The position numbers were made by a program, and so were the translations under genes. The notes under the pieces were generated by a model that had not been told where the DNA came from, did not search any database, and worked only from the letters and a program-made list of their open reading frames with translations. A stretch of 64,000 bases of DNA from Burkholderiales bacterium. Its GTDB lineage: Bacteria > Pseudomonadota > Gammaproteobacteria > Burkholderiales > Ga0077523. The stretch covers positions 79,784 through 143,783 of the forward strand of contig JALHMS010000006.1 of the NCBI GenBank assembly GCA_022843925.1, written 5' to 3'. Shown here one piece after another: positions 1-12,621 of this stretch (the stretch's first letter is position 1; every line of letters begins with the position of its first letter).

Positions 1-1077
1 ATCGGCTCGGGCTACCGTCCGCAGAAGCTCGAGAGCCTCTACATGGGCTGCGTCAGCTACACGATGCGGTACTTCGGCGACGGGCGGATCACGAAGGGCG
101 CGATGCGTCAGGCCGAGCTGGCCGCGCGCATCGAGATCCAGACCATCGAGAACGAGTTCTCCAGCGGCCAGTGGCACCAGGCGGTGGGGTCGTCCGGCAC
201 GGCGCGGGCGATCGCCGACCTCATCGCGGCCCACGGCTGGGGCGATGGCGCCATCACGGCCGATGGCCTCGAGAAGCTCCGCGCGCAACTGCTCAAGGTG
301 GGCGAGGTCGACCGCGTCTCGACCATGGGTCTCAAGGCCGATCGCGCCCAGGTGCTGCCTGGCGGTTTCGCGATCATGGCGGGCCTCTTCGCCGAGCTGA
401 ACGTCGAGGAGATGATCCTGGCGAACGGCGCCATGCGGCAGGGCATCCTCTACGACATGCTGGGGCGGCTGCACCACAGGGACATGCGGGACACGACGGT
501 GCGCCAGTTCGCCAAGCGCTACCACGTCGATCTGCAGCAGGCGCGCCGCGTGGATGTCCTCGCGCAGGACCTCTTCGAGGCGCTCGACGGTCGCGGGGCG
601 ACCGACGAGACGCTGCGACAGGTGCTGTCGTGGGCCGCGCATCTGCACGAGCTGGGTCTCATGGTCGCGCACACCGGCTATCACAAGCACTCCGCCTACA
701 TCCTCGGGAACGCCGACATGCCGGGCTTCTCCCGGATGGAGCAGGCGCACGTCGCACTACTCGTCCTCGCCCATCGCGGCACTCTCGAGAAGGTCAGGGC
801 GCTCGTCACCAGCAGTGCCGATTGGCCGCTCGTGATGGCGCTGCGCCTCGCCTGCCTCTTCTATCGCAGCCGCAGCCCGGTCGACGTGCCTGTCCTCCAG
901 GCGGCCCATCGCGATCGGCGCTTCGAGATCCGCCTCCCGGCCGACTGGCTGAAGCGCTATCCCCTCACGGCGGCGGCGTTGAAGAGCGAGATAAAGGAAT
1001 GGCGCGGCATCGGTTTCGATCTGTCGATCCCCGCTCTGGACGACATGGACATCGGGGCCGACCCGAACATCGAATGA
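1..1077 (+). CDS. ppx: Exopolyphosphatase Ppx/GppA family, 5'-truncated by the window edge
   Basis: The reading frame is open from base 1, so the N-terminal half (the actin-like ATPase core) lies outside the window. What remains is about 358 residues. It starts in a GSGYRPQKLESLYMGC stretch typical of the second ASKHA lobe of exopolyphosphatases and continues through the helical HD-like C-terminal domain (HLHELGLMVAHTGYHKHSAYIL). The enzyme removes terminal phosphates from polyphosphate, or pppGpp gamma-phosphate in the GppA branch; the fragment alone does not separate the two. Its usual partner, ppk1, is about 25 kb away on the other strand with other polyphosphate-linked genes. The gltS gene follows after 55 bp. 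The internal ATG at 43 is not the true start. Confidence 0.93.
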   Translation: MGSGYRPQKLESLYMGCVSYTMRYFGDGRITKGAMRQAELAARIEIQTIENEFSSGQWHQAVGSSGTARAIADLIAAHGWGDGAITADGLEKLRAQLLKVGEVDRVSTMGLKADRAQVLPGGFAIMAGLFAELNVEEMILANGAMRQGILYDMLGRLHHRDMRDTTVRQFAKRYHVDLQQARRVDVLAQDLFEALDGRGATDETLRQVLSWAAHLHELGLMVAHTGYHKHSAYILGNADMPGFSRMEQAHVALLVLAHRGTLEKVRALVTSSADWPLVMALRLACLFYRSRSPVDVPVLQAAHRDRRFEIRLPADWLKRYPLTAAALKSEIKEWRGIGFDLSIPALDDMDIGADPNIE

Positions 1078-1132
1078 CGGAGGCGATCGCACCGGCCCGG
1101 GCGCGCGTTGTCGAGACGCGAGGGAACGCCCG

Positions 1133-2341
1133 GTGACCGCCATCGCGGTGTCGCCGCTGGACACACTTCTCGTCGCGCTCGCCGTGCTCTTCGTCGGGCG
1201 TGAGCTGGCGCGCCGCATCCCCGCACTCGATCGCAGCAACGTGCCGCACGCCGTCCTCGGGGGCGTGCTCTGCGCGCTGCTCGTCCTGGGACTCCGGGAA
1301 CTGGGCGCGATCGAGATTCGTTTCGCGTCCGACCTGCGGGACGTACTCCTGCTCGCCTTCTTTGCGACGATCGGCCTGACCGGCCGGCTTCGCCTGCTCC
1401 TGCAAGGGGGACGGCCGCTCCTGATCGTGTGCGCTTTCACCGTCGGCCTGCTGGTCATCCAGAACGCCGTGGGCGTCGCCCTGGCCCTGGGTTTCGACCT
1501 GCATCCGTTCCTCGGTCTGCAGGCTGGCAGTGTCTCCTTCGTCGGGGGGCCGGGGACCGCCGCCGCCTGGGGGAAGATCGGCGCCGAGATGGGTATCGCC
1601 GGGGCCATGGAGGTAGGGCTGGCTTGTGCGACCCTCGCGCTCATCGCGGGCGGGATCGTCGCGGCGCCGGTGACCGGCTGGCTGATCGAGCGTCACCGGC
1701 TGCGCTCGGCCGCCGCGCCCGACCGGCCCCATCCGCTGTGGGACGTCCCGGCCGAGCCCCAGGAGCGCCGGCACGTCCGTGTCGACGAGATCCTCGGCAC
1801 CATGCTCGTGCTGGCGCTCTGCGTGGCCGTGGGCACCCACGTGAACGACTGGCTTCGGCCGCGCGTGCCGGGCGTACCCGGGTTCCTCACCGCGATGCTG
1901 GTGGCGATGGTCGTCACCAACGTGGCGGACGTGCTCCGTGTGAGGATCTCCGAGCCGGCGGTCGAACATCTGGGCGAGCTTTCCCTCGAGCTGTTCCTCG
2001 CGATGAGCCTGATGAGCATCCAGCTCTGGACGGTGGCCCGGCTCGCCGGTCCGATCGCGATCATTTCCATCGTCCAGATCATGCTCACGTGTGCACTCTG
2101 CGCCCTCGTGCTGTTCCGCTGGCTGGGGCGCACGTACGACGCCGCCGTGACCGTCGGCGGCGTCATCGGCTTCGGCATCGCCTCGATGCCCGTGGCGATG
2201 GCGACGATGGACAACATCTCCGCGCGCTACGGCCCGTCGCCGCGGGCGCTGCTCACCATCTCGCTGGCCGGCGCGTTCTTCGTGGATTTCGCCAACGCCT
2301 TCGTCATCCAGAGCCTGCTGACACTCCCGCTCTTCCGCTGA
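1133..2341 (+). CDS. gltS: Sodium/glutamate symporter GltS
   Basis: The product is 402 residues, the usual length of GltS, and hydrophobic throughout. It has two repeats of several membrane helices, each with a glycine-rich re-entrant loop ([16 protein letters not shown] near residue 135 and [19 protein letters not shown] near 345), the hallmark of this inverted-repeat family. It imports glutamate with sodium at the inner membrane. The start is GTG at 1133, preceded by a weak AGGGAA at 1121. Its TGA stop is directly adjacent to the stop codon of the convergent molybdenum hydroxylase gene, with no intergenic base between them. Family assignment is firm; substrate is inferred from the family. 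Confidence 0.9.
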   Translation: MTAIAVSPLDTLLVALAVLFVGRELARRIPALDRSNVPHAVLGGVLCALLVLGLRELGAIEIRFASDLRDVLLLAFFATIGLTGRLRLLLQGGRPLLIVCAFTVGLLVIQNAVGVALALGFDLHPFLGLQAGSVSFVGGPGTAAAWGKIGAEMGIAGAMEVGLACATLALIAGGIVAAPVTGWLIERHRLRSAAAPDRPHPLWDVPAEPQERRHVRVDEILGTMLVLALCVAVGTHVNDWLRPRVPGVPGFLTAMLVAMVVTNVADVLRVRISEPAVEHLGELSLELFLAMSLMSIQLWTVARLAGPIAIISIVQIMLTCALCALVLFRWLGRTYDAAVTVGGVIGFGIASMPVAMATMDNISARYGPSPRALLTISLAGAFFVDFANAFVIQSLLTLPLFR

Positions 2342-4642
2342 TCATGCAACGCGTATCGGCAGCGATCGGATGCGCTTGCCGGTCGCGGCGAAGATCGCAT
2401 TGCACACCGCTGGCGCCACGGGCGGGGTGCCCGGCTCGCCGACGCCGCCCAGGTGTTCCACCCCCGAGTTGACGATCAGCACTTCGATCTCCGGGGTGTC
2501 CGCGAGCCGCAGCAAAGGATAGTCGCCGAAGTTGCCCTGCTGCACGCGGCCGTCCTTGGTCGTGATCTCGCCATGCAGCGCCGCCGTCAGCCCGAAGACG
2601 ATGGCGCTCTCCATCTGCGCGACGACGGTGTCCGGGTGAAGCGCGAAACCGCAATCGATCGCGCACACCACGCGCCGGACGACGGGGAGGCCGTCGACGA
2701 TCTCCACCTCCGCCACCTGCGCGACGATGCTGTGGAAGCTCTCCGCGAGCGCCACACCGCGTCCGGTGCCCGCCGCCAGCGGAGAACCCCAGCCCGCCCT
2801 TGCTGCCGCCACGTCGAGCACCTGACGATGGCGGGGCGCATCGGCCAGCAGCGCGCGGCGGAACTCGACCGGGTCCCGCTTTGCGGCTGCCGCACATTCG
2901 TCGACGAAGCTTTCGGCGAAGAACGCGTTGTGGCCATGTCCCACGCTGCGCCAGTAGCCCACCGGGACCGGCTCGTGGGTCAGGACGTGCGACGTGCGCC
3001 GGTTCGGCAACCGGTACGGAAGGTCGAAGAGGCCTTCGGTGGTGGTCTTGTCCTTCATGGCGTCGGACGCCGCGGCCGGCAGCAGCCGCGCGGAGAACTC
3101 GCCGGTGCACGACTGGCTCACCACCCGGGCCGCCCATCCGATCACGCGGCCGCTCGAGTCGAGGGCGGCCTGCATGCGCGCTGCGGCCATCGGGCGGTAG
3201 ACGTCGTGCTGCATGTCGTCCTCGCGCGACCACAGGAGCTGGACCGGGGTGTCCGGCAGCGATCGGGCGAGCGTGACCGCCTGCAGGACGACATCCATCT
3301 CGATGCGCCGGCCGAAGCCGCCACCGAGATACGGCGTGTGGACGGTGACGCGGTCCGTGTCGACACCGGCTGCCTGCGATGCGAACCACTTCACGAGCGT
3401 CGGGGCCTGGTTGCCCACCCAGACCTCGCAGGTGCCGTCGCGGCGCACGATCGCGGTGGCGTTCACCGGTTCCATCGTGGCGTGGGCGAGATACGGTGCG
3501 AAGTACTCGCTGTCGACGAGGATGGGTGGTGCGGCGAGCGCGTTCTCGATCTCGCCTGCCTCGTCGTAGACGCGCGCATCGCCGTCGCGGAGCAGGGTGC
3601 GGTACCGCTCGCGCTGGGCTGTCGTGTCGTGCCCGGCGGCCGCGCCTTCGTCCCAGGTGACGGTCACGGCGGCGAGCGCCTTGCGCGCCTGCCAGTGGTG
3701 GTCTGCCACGACAGCCACTGCAGCGGCCGAAGTCGCCGTCCTCGCCAAGGGGAGGACGGCACGCACGCCGGGCATCTTCTGCGCCGCCGATGCGTCGAAC
3801 GACTTCAGCGTCCCACCGAACACGGGGCACTGCACGAGCACCGCGTGACGCATGCCGGGCAGGCGTACATCCGATCCGAAGATGGCGCTGCCGTCCGTCT
3901 TGGAGGGAACGTCGATGCGCGGTGGCGAGGTGCCCAGGATGCGGAATTGCGCCGGCGTCTTCAGCGCCACGTCGCGCGGAATCGGCCGCCGGCCCGCACG
4001 CACTGCAAGGGCACCGAAGGCGGCGGTCTTGCCGGACCCAGGATGACTCACCACGCCTTTCTCGACGACGCATTCCTCGGCCGGCACGCCGAAGCGTTCC
4101 GCGGCCGCCGAGACGAGCATCGCCCGCGCCGTGGCCCCGGCCCGACGCATGGGCAGCCACCCATCCCGCACGCTGGTGCTGCCACCGGTGCCCTGGACCC
4201 CCAGCAGTGCACCGAAACGCGTCTGCGTCGTCCGGGCGGTGCGGGCGAGCCAGCCATCGTCGTCGTGCCGGAACGGCACGCCGTCGCCGACCATCGTCGC
4301 ATTCGCGAACACCGGGTCCACCGGCGCCTGCACGAATCGCATCTGCGCAGGATCCGCATCCATCTCTTCGGCCACCAGCATCGGCAGCGTCGTCGTGATG
4401 CCCTGTCCCATCTCCTGCCGCGGGACGTGCACGGTGATCAGGTCGTCGGTGCCGACCTGGATCCAGGCGGTCAGCAGCGCGCGCCCCTCACCCGCTTTCA
4501 GGCCGGGTGGCGGGGTCAGGCGGTCGCCCTCGCGGTAGAAGCGCCAGAGTCCGACCGCGAGGCCGCTGGCGGCCAGCGTGCCGACGACCAGGAACCTGCG
4601 ACGCCACGGACTGCGCACTGCGGAATCTTCGATCCGGTTCAT
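2342..4642 (-). CDS. Molybdopterin-dependent aldehyde/isoquinoline oxidoreductase large subunit (IorB-like), Tat-exported
   Basis: This 766-residue protein belongs to the xanthine dehydrogenase/isoquinoline 1-oxidoreductase beta-subunit family. A twin-arginine signal (WRRRFLVVG, residues 13-21) followed by a hydrophobic stretch predicts Tat export or membrane tethering. The molybdopterin loops [19 protein letters not shown] and [12 protein letters not shown] are present, as is the GVGEPGTPP segment carrying the catalytic Glu. The ATG at 4642 is chosen because the twin-arginine signal begins just after it; the frame upstream runs into the small subunit gene. It lies 10 bp downstream of the [2Fe-2S] subunit gene, in a tetR-iorA-iorB order. 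No electron-accepting cytochrome or MoCo-insertion factor is beside it. The substrate cannot be read from sequence. Confidence 0.87.
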   Translation of the reverse strand: MNRIEDSAVRSPWRRRFLVVGTLAASGLAVGLWRFYREGDRLTPPPGLKAGEGRALLTAWIQVGTDDLITVHVPRQEMGQGITTTLPMLVAEEMDADPAQMRFVQAPVDPVFANATMVGDGVPFRHDDDGWLARTARTTQTRFGALLGVQGTGGSTSVRDGWLPMRRAGATARAMLVSAAAERFGVPAEECVVEKGVVSHPGSGKTAAFGALAVRAGRRPIPRDVALKTPAQFRILGTSPPRIDVPSKTDGSAIFGSDVRLPGMRHAVLVQCPVFGGTLKSFDASAAQKMPGVRAVLPLARTATSAAAVAVVADHHWQARKALAAVTVTWDEGAAAGHDTTAQRERYRTLLRDGDARVYDEAGEIENALAAPPILVDSEYFAPYLAHATMEPVNATAIVRRDGTCEVWVGNQAPTLVKWFASQAAGVDTDRVTVHTPYLGGGFGRRIEMDVVLQAVTLARSLPDTPVQLLWSREDDMQHDVYRPMAAARMQAALDSSGRVIGWAARVVSQSCTGEFSARLLPAAASDAMKDKTTTEGLFDLPYRLPNRRTSHVLTHEPVPVGYWRSVGHGHNAFFAESFVDECAAAAKRDPVEFRRALLADAPRHRQVLDVAAARAGWGSPLAAGTGRGVALAESFHSIVAQVAEVEIVDGLPVVRRVVCAIDCGFALHPDTVVAQMESAIVFGLTAALHGEITTKDGRVQQGNFGDYPLLRLADTPEIEVLIVNSGVEHLGGVGEPGTPPVAPAVCNAIFAATGKRIRSLPIRVA

Positions 4643-4652
4643 GGGGTTCGTC

Positions 4653-5114
4653 TCAGGAGTTCGTGTGGCCGTCGGCCACCGCGCGGATCGCACGCCGCAC
4701 GCGCGGGTAGGTGCCACAGCGGCAGAGGTTCGTGATCGCGACCGCGATGTCGTCGTCCGAAGGCACCGGCTTCTCCGCGAGGAGAGCCGCGGCGGCCATG
4801 ATCATCCCCGACTGGCAGTAGCCGCACTGCGGCACCTGGTGCGCGATCCAGGCCGTCTGCAGCGGGTGCGGTCGCCCGTCGGCGGCGAGGCCTTCTATGG
4901 TCGTGACGGCACGGCCGGCACAGGCCTCCAGGGGCAGCACGCAGGCGCGGACCGGTGCGCCGTCCACGTGGACCACGCAGGCGCCGCACAACCCGACGCC
5001 GCATCCGAACTTCGATCCGGTGAGGCCCAGGTGGTCGCGCAGCACCCAGAGGAGCGGCGTGTCGTCGTCGGCGTCCACCTCGCGGGGCGTGCCGTTCACG
5101 GTGAGAGTCTTCAT
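4653..5114 (-). CDS. [2Fe-2S] subunit of molybdenum hydroxylase (IorA/CoxS-like)
   Basis: This 153-residue small subunit passes electrons from the molybdenum centre in the IorB-like protein. The N-terminal plant-type ferredoxin fold carries the C-x4-C-x2-C cluster ligands in [13 protein letters not shown] plus a later Cys (VRACVL). The C-terminal helical domain carries the second cluster in CGYCQSGM and CRCGTYPRV. Both clusters look intact. No separate FAD subunit gene is present, as expected for the two-subunit isoquinoline-oxidoreductase type. The ATG at 5114 is favoured because the family starts at MKTLTVNG; an in-frame extension to 5180 would overlap the tetR gene. Confidence 0.9.
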   Translation of the reverse strand: MKTLTVNGTPREVDADDDTPLLWVLRDHLGLTGSKFGCGVGLCGACVVHVDGAPVRACVLPLEACAGRAVTTIEGLAADGRPHPLQTAWIAHQVPQCGYCQSGMIMAAAALLAEKPVPSDDDIAVAITNLCRCGTYPRVRRAIRAVADGHTNS

Positions 5115-5149
5115 GGTGTCTCCAGGGTGGCCGCGCGTGGTGCAGCCGT

Positions 5150-5860
5150 TCAGGATTCGTTGGTCGCCGGCCGTGCACACCAGCCGGTGAGGATCACTTC
5201 GAGCAGGGCGGCCAGTTCGGTCGCGAAATCCACTTCGAACCGCTGGGCCAGTGCCGGATCGGCGGCGAGCGCCCGATCGACGTTCGGGGTGCGGCTCGAG
5301 AGGCTGCCCACGCCGATCACGAGGGCGTGGAGCGTGAGCACGACCCGCGGACCGGCGCCGCGAGGCAGCGCCGGCAAGGCCGTCTCGACGAGTGCGCCGC
5401 CGCGGTCGACGATGGTCGCGAGGAAGCGCTTGAACGCGAGGATTCCTTCGTCGGGCACGTTCGATTCGAGGGTGGAATGCAGGCGTCCCAGGAGTGCGCG
5501 CAGCCCGGTCTCCGGTGCGAGGGATTCGGCGAGACGCCGTGCGAACGCGCGCGGGGTCCTGGCGCGCCGTCCGAGATCAGCCTCCAGCGACGTCAGCCAG
5601 CGTTCGAGGCTGCGTTCGAGGAGCGCCAGGAACAGCGACTCCTTGGTGGGGAAGTAGGTGTACGCGGAGGCCTTCGACAGCCCGGCGGCCTCCGCGACCT
5701 CGGCGGTGGTCAGGCCCTCGTAGGGTCGTTCCCCGAGCATGGCTTCGGCGGCGTCCAGCAGATGGCGTCGGCGTGTCCCCTTGTCCGAAGCGCTGCGCGC
5801 GCGCTGACCGGATACGGTCGCGGGCGGCGTCGCGCGGGTGCGGTGCGGGCGCGCGGGCAT
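5150..5860 (-). CDS. TetR-family transcriptional regulator
   Basis: This 236-residue regulator has a basic N-terminal tail (about 28 residues), then a TetR helix-turn-helix ([29 protein letters not shown], roughly residues 49-77), then an all-helical ligand-binding domain. It is the first gene of a probable tetR-iorA-iorB operon: its stop is 35 bp before the iorA start and all three are on the minus strand. Two similar 11-bp boxes just upstream of its start (5883 and 5905) suggest autoregulation. The likely logic is an aromatic or aldehyde inducer relieving repression of the hydroxylase; this is inferred from gene order only. Confidence 0.88.
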   Translation of the reverse strand: MPARPHRTRATPPATVSGQRARSASDKGTRRRHLLDAAEAMLGERPYEGLTTAEVAEAAGLSKASAYTYFPTKESLFLALLERSLERWLTSLEADLGRRARTPRAFARRLAESLAPETGLRALLGRLHSTLESNVPDEGILAFKRFLATIVDRGGALVETALPALPRGAGPRVVLTLHALVIGVGSLSSRTPNVDRALAADPALAQRFEVDFATELAALLEVILTGWCARPATNES

Positions 5861-5882
5861 GCGGGGGTTCCTCCGAATAACA

Positions 5883-5915
5883 AACCGACGGTCGGATAAT
5901 AGTCAACCAGCGGTC
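5883..5915 (-). promoter_or_regulatory. Putative tandem TetR operator overlapping the tetR promoter
   Basis: Two boxes that differ at only two of 11 positions, AACCGACGGTC (5883-5893) and AACCAGCGGTC (5905-5915), lie 22 bp apart, about two helical turns, in the same orientation. The first sits in a perfect palindrome CCGACGGTCGG (5885-5895). On the minus strand a TTGACT (-35, 5909-5904) and TGTTAT (-10) separated by 18 bp bracket the palindromic box, so a bound repressor would block the promoter. The sequence is 22-55 bp upstream of the tetR start. Confidence 0.55.
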
Positions 5916-6041
5916 AATTGTTCAAGAGGCGCGTGCCTTGCCCGCATAATCCCGTCACGATCACGGTCCCGGCGCGTGCAGCAGGACTGCGGTCCCACGC
6001 GCTCGGCGCGCAGCGATCAGCAATCAGGAGACGGCAGACAC

Positions 6042-6803
6042 ATGGATTGGTTCGGGTGGTTGGCGGAGCCGCAGGCATGGGTGGCCCTCGCCACGCTGGC
6101 GGGCATCGAGATCATCCTCGGGATCGACAACATCATCTTCATCTCGATCCTCGTGGCGCGCCTTCCCGAGGAACGGCGCAACCTCGCACGCACCCTCGGC
6201 CTGTTGGCTGCGATGGTGACGCGGCTGGGTCTGCTCTTCTCGCTCGCGTGGATCATGAAGCTGACCGACCCGCTCGTGACCGTGGCCGACCGGGGCATCT
6301 CGGGACGCGACATGATCCTGCTCGCAGGCGGCCTGTTCCTGCTCTGGAAGAGCGTCCACGAGATCCACAATTCCCTCGAGGGCGCCGAGCACGAGACCGC
6401 GACCGCGGTCGCGGCCGGCGCCTCGTTCGTCGGCGTGCTCGCGCAGATTGCCGTCATCGACATCATCTTCTCGCTCGATTCGGTGATCACCGCGGTGGGC
6501 ATGGTCGACGACATCGCGGTCATGGTCACGGCCATCGTGATCACGGTCGGCGTCATGCTGTTCGCCGCACGCCCCATCGGCGAGTTCGTGGACGCCCATC
6601 CGACCATCAAGATCCTCGCGCTCGCCTTCCTGATCGTCGTCGGCGTCGCGCTCGTGGCGGATGGTCTCGGGTTCCACATCCCCAAGGGCTACATCTATTT
6701 CGCGATGGCTTTCTCGATGGGGGTGGAGATGCTGAACCTCCGCATGCGGGCCAGGAACGCGGCGGCGGTGAAGCTGCGCAAGCCTGCCGAGCCGCCTGGC
6801 TGA
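6042..6803 (+). CDS. TerC/YoaE-family integral membrane protein
   Basis: This 253-residue membrane protein has about seven helices and the paired acidic motifs of the TerC family: GIEIILGIDNIIFISI near residue 22 and DIIFSLDSVITAVGMVDD near residue 140. The family includes TerC, Alx and MeeF/YceF types, linked to metal (notably manganese) efflux and tellurite resistance; which activity applies here is not evident. The ATG at 6042 is preceded by CAGGAG at 6025-6030. It is divergent from the tetR operon. I looked for a yybP-ykoY manganese riboswitch in the leader and did not see one. Confidence 0.85.
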   Translation: MDWFGWLAEPQAWVALATLAGIEIILGIDNIIFISILVARLPEERRNLARTLGLLAAMVTRLGLLFSLAWIMKLTDPLVTVADRGISGRDMILLAGGLFLLWKSVHEIHNSLEGAEHETATAVAAGASFVGVLAQIAVIDIIFSLDSVITAVGMVDDIAVMVTAIVITVGVMLFAARPIGEFVDAHPTIKILALAFLIVVGVALVADGLGFHIPKGYIYFAMAFSMGVEMLNLRMRARNAAAVKLRKPAEPPG

Positions 6804-6868
6804 CGTCCGGCCGGGTCTTGCCGCGGGCCGCGCACCGGTTCGTCGCGGCACCCTTGCAAGGCTGCATC

Positions 6869-6895
6869 CTTGGGGAGGAATACTTCCTCGCCAAG
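6869..6895. promoter_or_regulatory. 27-bp near-perfect palindrome between terC and the SARP regulator
   Basis: Arms CTTGGGGAGGAA (6869-6880) and TTCCTCGCCAAG (6884-6895) are complementary at 11 of 12 positions around a TAC centre. There is no T-run after it on either strand, so it is a poor intrinsic terminator. Its place 66 bp after terC and 76 bp before the regulator gene fits an operator or an RNA processing hairpin. Confidence 0.5.
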
Positions 6896-6971
6896 CCCTA
6901 TTGCCGACCCTAGAATCTGACGCCATCGTTATACCTCGGAGTCTCCCGTTCCAAAGGGGCTGTCGCGCACC

Positions 6972-9900
6972 ATGGACGAAGTCAGGCCCAAAGCGGACAT
7001 CGCGAGGCCCGCGGCAGACGAGGTCGAGGTCGCCGCGCCAGAGCCGCGCGCCGGGAGCCGGCCGTGTGATCGACCGTCCGATGACGGCCTCTTCCTTTCC
7101 CGCCCCGGGATGTTCGCGCAGATCGCCGCCCGCCATGCGGCGGGCAGTGCCGTCTGGATCTCGGCCCGCGCCGGAGCCGGCAAGACGGCGCTGGTCCACG
7201 CCTACGCGATGGCCCGGGGGGTGTCGCTGATCTCCGCCGATCCGGGTCCTCCGGATGCCGACCCCGACAACGTGTTCGAAGCATTCGCCTGGTCCTGCGC
7301 CGGGTCGATGATCGACGGGGTCGTCGTCGAGCGGTCGGGACAACCGCGCGACGCGGAGCGACGGCTCGGTGGCTTCCTCGCACGTCTGCCAAGACCCTCG
7401 ATCCTGTGCTTCGACGACGTTCACGAACTCCGTCCCGACGCGTTCGCGCTGACCGCGATCCAGGAGGCCATCGAGACGGCGCCTGCCGGGGTCGCCATCA
7501 TGGTCGCCAGCCGCCGGCCGCCGCCGCCCGGGTTCTCGAGGCTCCGTGTGGGCGGCCGGTTGACCGTCATCGACGATGCGGCATTGCGTCTCGACGACGC
7601 GGATGCGGAGGCATTGCTCCGCAGGGAAGGCGTGCAGTCTTCGGACGAGGTATCCCGCATGCTGCGCCTCGCGGACGGATGGGCGGCCGGCCTGCTTCTC
7701 CTCGCGCGCGGCTCGCGGCCGGGCGAGGCGGTGCCCGCCCTGGCGATCGAGTACGTCACCACCGAGGTGCTCGACACGCTCCCGCCGGCGTGTCGGGAGC
7801 TGCTGGAGCGCACGGCATTGCTGCCCATCGTCTCGGAGTCCGTCGCCGAGGCGTTGACGGCAGACCCCGATGCGTCGCGACGCCTGCAGGCGCTGTCGCG
7901 CGAGAGCGGATTCGTCCGGGCGTCGGAGGGCGCGTCCGGCGCCTGGGAGGTGCATCCTCTCGTGCGGGCCGTGCTGAGCGCCGGGCGACCGCCCGGCGCG
8001 GGGATGGCCCCCGCGGTCCGAGCCATGCACGTCTCCGCGGCGCGCCTGCTCTCCGATGCCGGCCAGGTCGATTCCGCCGCTGCGCTGCTGATCGAGGTGG
8101 CGCACTGGGAACGCTTGATCGCCCTGGTGCATCGCCACGCGGAGGACCTCGTCGCCGCAGGGTGCGGCGACGTCCCTGCACGCTGGCTGCGCGCGTTGCC
8201 GACTTCCTGGACCACGGACGATCCGTGGCTCACGTTCCGCGCCGGTCTCTGCCTCCGGGAATCGGATCCGCGCGAGGCCTCCATACGGTTCGCGCGGGCG
8301 TGGCACGGCTTCGAACGGGACTCCCACGCCGAGGGCGCACTGATCGCCTGCTGCGGGGTCCTCGACAGCGGTCAGGTGGACGTCGATGCGCTCGACGTCT
8401 GGCTGGACCGGATGGTGCCCCGTCTTTCCACGGTGCTCGCGCGTTCGCTGTCCCCCGCGACGGAGCCTCTCCTCCACGGCGCACTGACGGTCCTCTCGAC
8501 GTGCCGGCCGGATTACGCGCTTCTGCCGCCCTTGATCGAGCGTGCGTGGCGGGTGATCGAAGCGCCCGGCGGCGTCGCGGCGCGGCTTGCGGCGGCGTGC
8601 TTCGTCTGGGGTCGGTGCCTGCAGCAGGGGGATGTGCGCGCCCAGTCTCGGGTACGCCTTCTCGGCGAGGCACTTGTCTCCGCGCCAGGGGTGCCGCTGC
8701 GGCTGCGGATGACGTGGTGCGCGCTGGAGGTGCTGCATCTCTGCACCGTCGTCGACTTCGCCGGTGCGAGGCGTGCGGTCGAGCGGCTCCGACCCATGGT
8801 GGAGGGCGCCGGCCCGGGACCCTGGGTGGCCGATCTGGGCTGGTCCACCGCGTGTCTGGCCGCGGGCACCGGTGATGCTCTCCTGGCGGAAAGCGCATTC
8901 GCATCGATGGCCGAGGGTCGCGGCGGCGTCGATGTCCTGCACCGACATCGCGCGGCCGCTATCCGTGCGGTCGCCGCGATGCTCCGGGGCGATGCCGTGG
9001 CTGTCCAGACCCACGTCGAAGCCGGGATCGATGCCCTCGCCCGAGTGCAGGCCCCGGAGGCCCGCGTCACCTTTCTACAACTCGCCGCCATCGCGTCGGC
9101 CAGGGAAGCCGCCCACGACGCGGCTGCCGCCTTCGTCGCGGAGGCCGAGCGGATCGCCGCCGACCGCGGCCTCGGCGCGTCGACGCAGACCGGGGCCTTC
9201 GTCCGGGCGTTCGTCGCCCTGCTCGCAGGCGATGTCGCCACGGCCGATGACGCACTCCGCACCGGCATCCAGCGCGCGCGGGCGCAGGGGTGTCCGAACT
9301 GGGGCCTCCTGCTGACGCCCGCCGTCACAGCGCGGCTCGCCGGCGCGGCGCTCGCTTCGGGCATGGAGCCCGCCTGGGTGCGCGACATCATCCGGACGCG
9401 CGCGCTCCTGCCCGACGGTCCGCTGTCCGAGGCGTGGCCCTGGCCCATCCGGATCCATGCGCTCGGCCGGTTCACCGTCCTCTGCCGGGACGTGGAGGTG
9501 CGCTTCTCCGGGCGTTCCCAGCGCAAGCCCATGGAGTTGCTGGAGACCCTCCTCGCCCTCGGTGGGCGGGATGTGGGCGCCGCCCGGGTCGCCGGCGCGC
9601 TCTGGCCCCAGAGCGACGGGGATTCCGCGGCCAACGCGCTCGGAACGACCCTGCACCGGCTGCGCAAGCTCCTCGGGGAGGATGCCTGCATCACACTCGT
9701 CGATGGTCGCCTCACCCTCGATCCGCGACTGGTCTGGGTCGACGCATGGGCGTTCGAACGGGCGGCCTCCGAATGCGAATCGCTGGTCGGGGCAAGGGCG
9801 TCCGCGGAGGCGATCATGAAGTCCTTCGAACCGGTCATCGGCCGGTATCGAGGCCAGTTCCTCCCCGCCAACGAAGGCGGGCCCGGAGTGCTCGCACGCC

Positions 9901-10205
9901 GGGAGCGCCTCCACGCGCGCTTCCGGCGCGTGTCGGAAGCCGTGGCGGATGTCGCGGTCGCCCGATCCGACGCAGGCCGGGCCGATGCCCTCTGCCAGCG
10001 GATCCTCGACATCGACCCGCTCGCCGAGCCGATCCTCCGTGCCCTCATGCGCTCGCTCGCCGCCCAGGGGCGCCACTGGGAAGCCCTGGAAACCTGCGCG
10101 CGAGCGGAGCGGCTCCTGTGGGCAGAGTCGGGACGGGGCCTCTCGCCTGCCACGCAGGCTCTCCGCCGAACGCTCAGCGACGCTGTCGCAGACGACGGAC
10201 GCTGA
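6972..10205 (+). CDS. Large MalT-like ATPase fused to a C-terminal SARP (wHTH-BTAD) activator module
   Basis: This 1077-residue protein begins with a STAND/MalT-like NTPase domain: Walker [14 protein letters not shown] near residues 64-76 and Walker [13 protein letters not shown] near 142-153. A long helical, TPR-like middle follows. The C-terminus, from about residue 826 ([13 protein letters not shown]), is an OmpR-like winged helix ([34 protein letters not shown]). It is followed by a bacterial transcriptional activator domain ([22 protein letters not shown]). DNA-binding and BTAD modules at the C-terminus invert the order of classical AfsR-type SARPs. No biosynthetic cluster is adjacent, so its target genes are unknown. 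ATG at 6972; no strong ribosome-binding site is visible. Confidence 0.85.
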   Translation: MDEVRPKADIARPAADEVEVAAPEPRAGSRPCDRPSDDGLFLSRPGMFAQIAARHAAGSAVWISARAGAGKTALVHAYAMARGVSLISADPGPPDADPDNVFEAFAWSCAGSMIDGVVVERSGQPRDAERRLGGFLARLPRPSILCFDDVHELRPDAFALTAIQEAIETAPAGVAIMVASRRPPPPGFSRLRVGGRLTVIDDAALRLDDADAEALLRREGVQSSDEVSRMLRLADGWAAGLLLLARGSRPGEAVPALAIEYVTTEVLDTLPPACRELLERTALLPIVSESVAEALTADPDASRRLQALSRESGFVRASEGASGAWEVHPLVRAVLSAGRPPGAGMAPAVRAMHVSAARLLSDAGQVDSAAALLIEVAHWERLIALVHRHAEDLVAAGCGDVPARWLRALPTSWTTDDPWLTFRAGLCLRESDPREASIRFARAWHGFERDSHAEGALIACCGVLDSGQVDVDALDVWLDRMVPRLSTVLARSLSPATEPLLHGALTVLSTCRPDYALLPPLIERAWRVIEAPGGVAARLAAACFVWGRCLQQGDVRAQSRVRLLGEALVSAPGVPLRLRMTWCALEVLHLCTVVDFAGARRAVERLRPMVEGAGPGPWVADLGWSTACLAAGTGDALLAESAFASMAEGRGGVDVLHRHRAAAIRAVAAMLRGDAVAVQTHVEAGIDALARVQAPEARVTFLQLAAIASAREAAHDAAAAFVAEAERIAADRGLGASTQTGAFVRAFVALLAGDVATADDALRTGIQRARAQGCPNWGLLLTPAVTARLAGAALASGMEPAWVRDIIRTRALLPDGPLSEAWPWPIRIHALGRFTVLCRDVEVRFSGRSQRKPMELLETLLALGGRDVGAARVAGALWPQSDGDSAANALGTTLHRLRKLLGEDACITLVDGRLTLDPRLVWVDAWAFERAASECESLVGARASAEAIMKSFEPVIGRYRGQFLPANEGGPGVLARRERLHARFRRVSEAVADVAVARSDAGRADALCQRILDIDPLAEPILRALMRSLAAQGRHWEALETCARAERLLWAESGRGLSPATQALRRTLSDAVADDGR

Positions 10206-10295
10206 GGGGCCCGCCCCCGGGGTGTCGCGATGCTCGCGCAGGGTGCCGTCCGGCCGCCGCCGGCCGTGAGAGGGGCCATTGCCTCCAAAGATCGC

Positions 10296-10350
10296 TGGAA
10301 ACCTGCAACGAACTCCGGCTAGAATCCCGGGTTTTTCGCCATCATGGCGA
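10296..10350 (+). promoter_or_regulatory. Putative EF-G promoter with a palindrome over the start of the transcript
   Basis: TGGAAA (10296-10301) and TAGAAT (10320-10325), 18 bp apart, form a plausible sigma-70 promoter. About ten bases further on is a 15-bp palindrome, TCGCCAT-C-ATGGCGA (10336-10350), which would lie in the first transcribed bases, 26 bp before the EF-G start codon. It may be an operator or a 5' hairpin. The ATG inside it is followed by a different frame and is not the gene start. Confidence 0.4.
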
Positions 10351-10375
10351 ATCTATTCCCTCAAGAGGCGACATC

Positions 10376-12505
<2,130 letters not shown>

Positions 12506-12565
12506 CCGGTCTCCTGGGTGCGACGGCGCTGCTGCGGGATATCTGCCCGACGCAGCGCCCTGCCG

Positions 12566-12592
12566 ACGGGCGCGTTTCACGCGCCCGTTTTC
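12566..12592 (+). terminator. Rho-independent terminator after EF-G
   Basis: A perfect 9-bp stem, ACGGGCGCG / CGCGCCCGT, with a TTTCA loop is followed by TTTTC. It lies 60 bp after the EF-G stop and just before the next gene. Confidence 0.8.
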
Positions 12593-12621
12593 ATTCGTCC
12601 TGTCGTGTTGCGGAGGCTCGC

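Noticed and set aside
5916..6041. yybP-ykoY manganese riboswitch before the TerC-family gene
   Set aside because: Sought because TerC/Alx genes often carry one; the conserved loops of that riboswitch could not be found in the leader.
6024..9014. A 996-codon open frame opposite terC and the SARP gene
   Set aside because: Antisense shadow crossing two real genes and an intergenic region; no recognisable domain.
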